Of a stretch of DNA of 7,119 nt, positions 6,559-7,119 are shown one piece after another. The translations under genes were made by a program, and so were the position numbers. Position 1 is the first letter of the stretch. Every line of letters starts with the position of its first letter. Origin of the DNA: Bacteroidia bacterium (GTDB lineage: Bacteria; Bacteroidota; Bacteroidia; NS11-12g; UBA955); NCBI GenBank assembly GCA_020848595.1, contig JADLHV010000055.1, positions 1-7,119 of the forward strand, read 5' to 3'. Below the pieces are notes generated by a model, which did no database searches, was not told the origin of the DNA, and saw only the letters and a list, made by a program, of their open reading frames with translations.

Positions 6559-6564
6559 TAATCA

Positions 6565-6954
6565 TTATTTAGTCATTCTAGATAAAATTTCTCTGAGATA
6601 ACGTAGTTCTTCTTTTAGGGTTTTAATTTGATCTTTGTATATTTCTTCAACATAGTTAGCATTTGAGTTTTCGAAATTAATTGGCTCGATTTCTTTGTTT
6701 GGATATTTATTTTGTGAAGGCGTTTTACCTTCGCTGCTCTTAATTAATTCGTCAATAGAGATGTCTAAAATTTTGCAAATGATATAGAGTTTATCTAGAG
6801 TTAATTTAACTTCATCGCGTTCAATACGAGAGTATCCAGAAATAGACATATTGAGTTCGTGAGCAATAAACTCTTGCGAATAGTCATTCATTTCACGTAG
6901 TTTTCGTATTTTTTTACCTATTTGTGGTAGAACCGTATCATTCGTTTTTTTCAT
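6565..6954 (-). CDS. Helix-turn-helix transcriptional regulator, XRE family
   Basis: This is a small predicted DNA-binding protein of 129 residues from the chosen start. The Cro/C1-type HTH occupies about residues 11-71: IGKKIRKLRE opens it, YSQEFIAHELNMSISGYSRIE (25-45) holds the turn and recognition helix, and LTLDKLYIICKILDISIDELI (51-71) closes the domain. A polar linker (about 73-100) leads to a C-terminal helix with heptad spacing (101-126, including KTLKEELRYLREIL), probably a coiled coil for dimerisation. The frame stays open to an ATG at 7101, and there is another ATG at 6966. I prefer the ATG at 6954 because a good promoter at 6969-6999 would start transcription near 6962-6964, and because the upstream residues do not look like a protein domain. 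Target genes are unknown; the nearest candidate is its own promoter. This protein type, without an effector domain, is common in Bacteroidota. Confidence 0.82.
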   Translation of the reverse strand: MKKTNDTVLPQIGKKIRKLREMNDYSQEFIAHELNMSISGYSRIERDEVKLTLDKLYIICKILDISIDELIKSSEGKTPSQNKYPNKEIEPINFENSNANYVEEIYKDQIKTLKEELRYLREILSRMTK

Positions 6955-6968
6955 AGAATTATTCATTA

Positions 6969-6999
6969 CAAACTTATTAATGGACGTATTAAAGCACAA
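6969..6999 (-). promoter_or_regulatory. Bacteroidota-type promoter for the XRE regulator gene
   Basis: On the minus strand TTG (complement of 6997-6999), a 20-nt spacer and TAAGTTTG (complement of 6969-6976) match the Bacteroidota TTG-N17-23-TAnnTTTG consensus at every fixed base. The predicted start point falls around 6962-6964, inside or just past the ATG at 6966. This implies a leader of about ten bases to the ATG at 6954. It is the clearest promoter in the window and supports the taxonomic reading. Confidence 0.55.
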
Positions 7000-7119
7000 C
7001 ACAATTGTTCTTTTGTTGATATTTTGGCAAGCTTCTTCAACTTTTAATTCAATTTTATGCTTACAGGTGGAATAAGGTTTTGAATTAGTGAAAAAAATCA
7101 ACTGTATCGGGAATATTCA
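7000..7119. other. Right-edge region with no supported gene
   Basis: The minus-strand frame of the XRE gene stays open to an ATG at 7101. The residues it would encode (rich in Asn, Lys, Cys and Ile with no recognisable motif) look like translated intergenic DNA, and the promoter at 6969-6999 lies inside this stretch. No other start, stop or RNA signature was recognised before the window ends. Confidence 0.5.

Noticed and set aside
6991..7018. CAACA/TGTTG inverted repeat near the XRE promoter
   Set aside because: Five-base arms in AT-rich sequence are expected by chance.
6955..7101. N-terminal extension of the XRE protein
   Set aside because: The residues are low in recognisable structure and contain a good promoter in their DNA; the extension is probably not translated.
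1..7119. Mobile element, CRISPR array, toxin-antitoxin or phage defence system
   Set aside because: No transposase, integrase, regular spaced repeats, paired small genes or defence domains were seen; the genes are ordinary chromosomal families.

Overview
The window is AT-rich (about one third G+C by eye), with tightly packed genes, few recognisable Shine-Dalgarno sites and A-rich start regions. One promoter (6969-6999) fits the Bacteroidota-type TTG-N20-TAnnTTTG pattern well. With the kinds of protein present (a B12-domain MerR regulator beside a photolyase and a TIGR01777 protein, a tandem-NBD peptide-type ABC protein, and a small XRE regulator with a coiled-coil tail), a chromosomal segment from a Bacteroidota bacterium is the best reading. 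The genus cannot be told from sequence alone. No rRNA, tRNA, insertion sequence, CRISPR array or phage gene was seen.

Layout. The left half is all on the minus strand. From the right it runs: a TIGR01777 SDR-type epimerase (2989-3891), a class I-type CPD photolyase overlapping it by 4 bp (1682-2992), a 3-hydroxybutyryl-CoA dehydrogenase (675-1565), and the first 199 codons of a LeuT-like sodium symporter that runs off the left edge (1-598). A 64-bp gap (3892-3955) separates these from a divergent plus-strand pair: a MerR-type regulator with a CarH/LitR-like cobalamin-binding C-terminus (3956-4933) and a two-domain ABC ATPase whose start codon overlaps the regulator's stop (4933-6519). A symmetrical hairpin (6526-6558) separates this pair from a convergent minus-strand XRE-family regulator (about 6565-6954). 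The last 120 or so bases hold no supported gene.

How it may work. The clear functional unit is a light-response module. The regulator keeps the W-x9-EH motif and the E-x-H cobalamin ligand region of the CarH/LitR photoreceptors, and it is transcribed away from a repair photolyase that needs light to act. An adenosylcobalamin-bound regulator repressing the divergent photolyase operon in the dark, with release in light, is a reasonable inference from known relatives; it is not shown by this sequence. Unusual points are the Leu at the position of the CarH light-state ligand His132, the Ser in place of the Gly of E-x-H-x-x-G, and the tight coupling of the regulator to a peptide-type ABC ATPase. 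The acyl-CoA dehydrogenase and the symporter look like ordinary metabolic neighbours. No wholly new system is evident.
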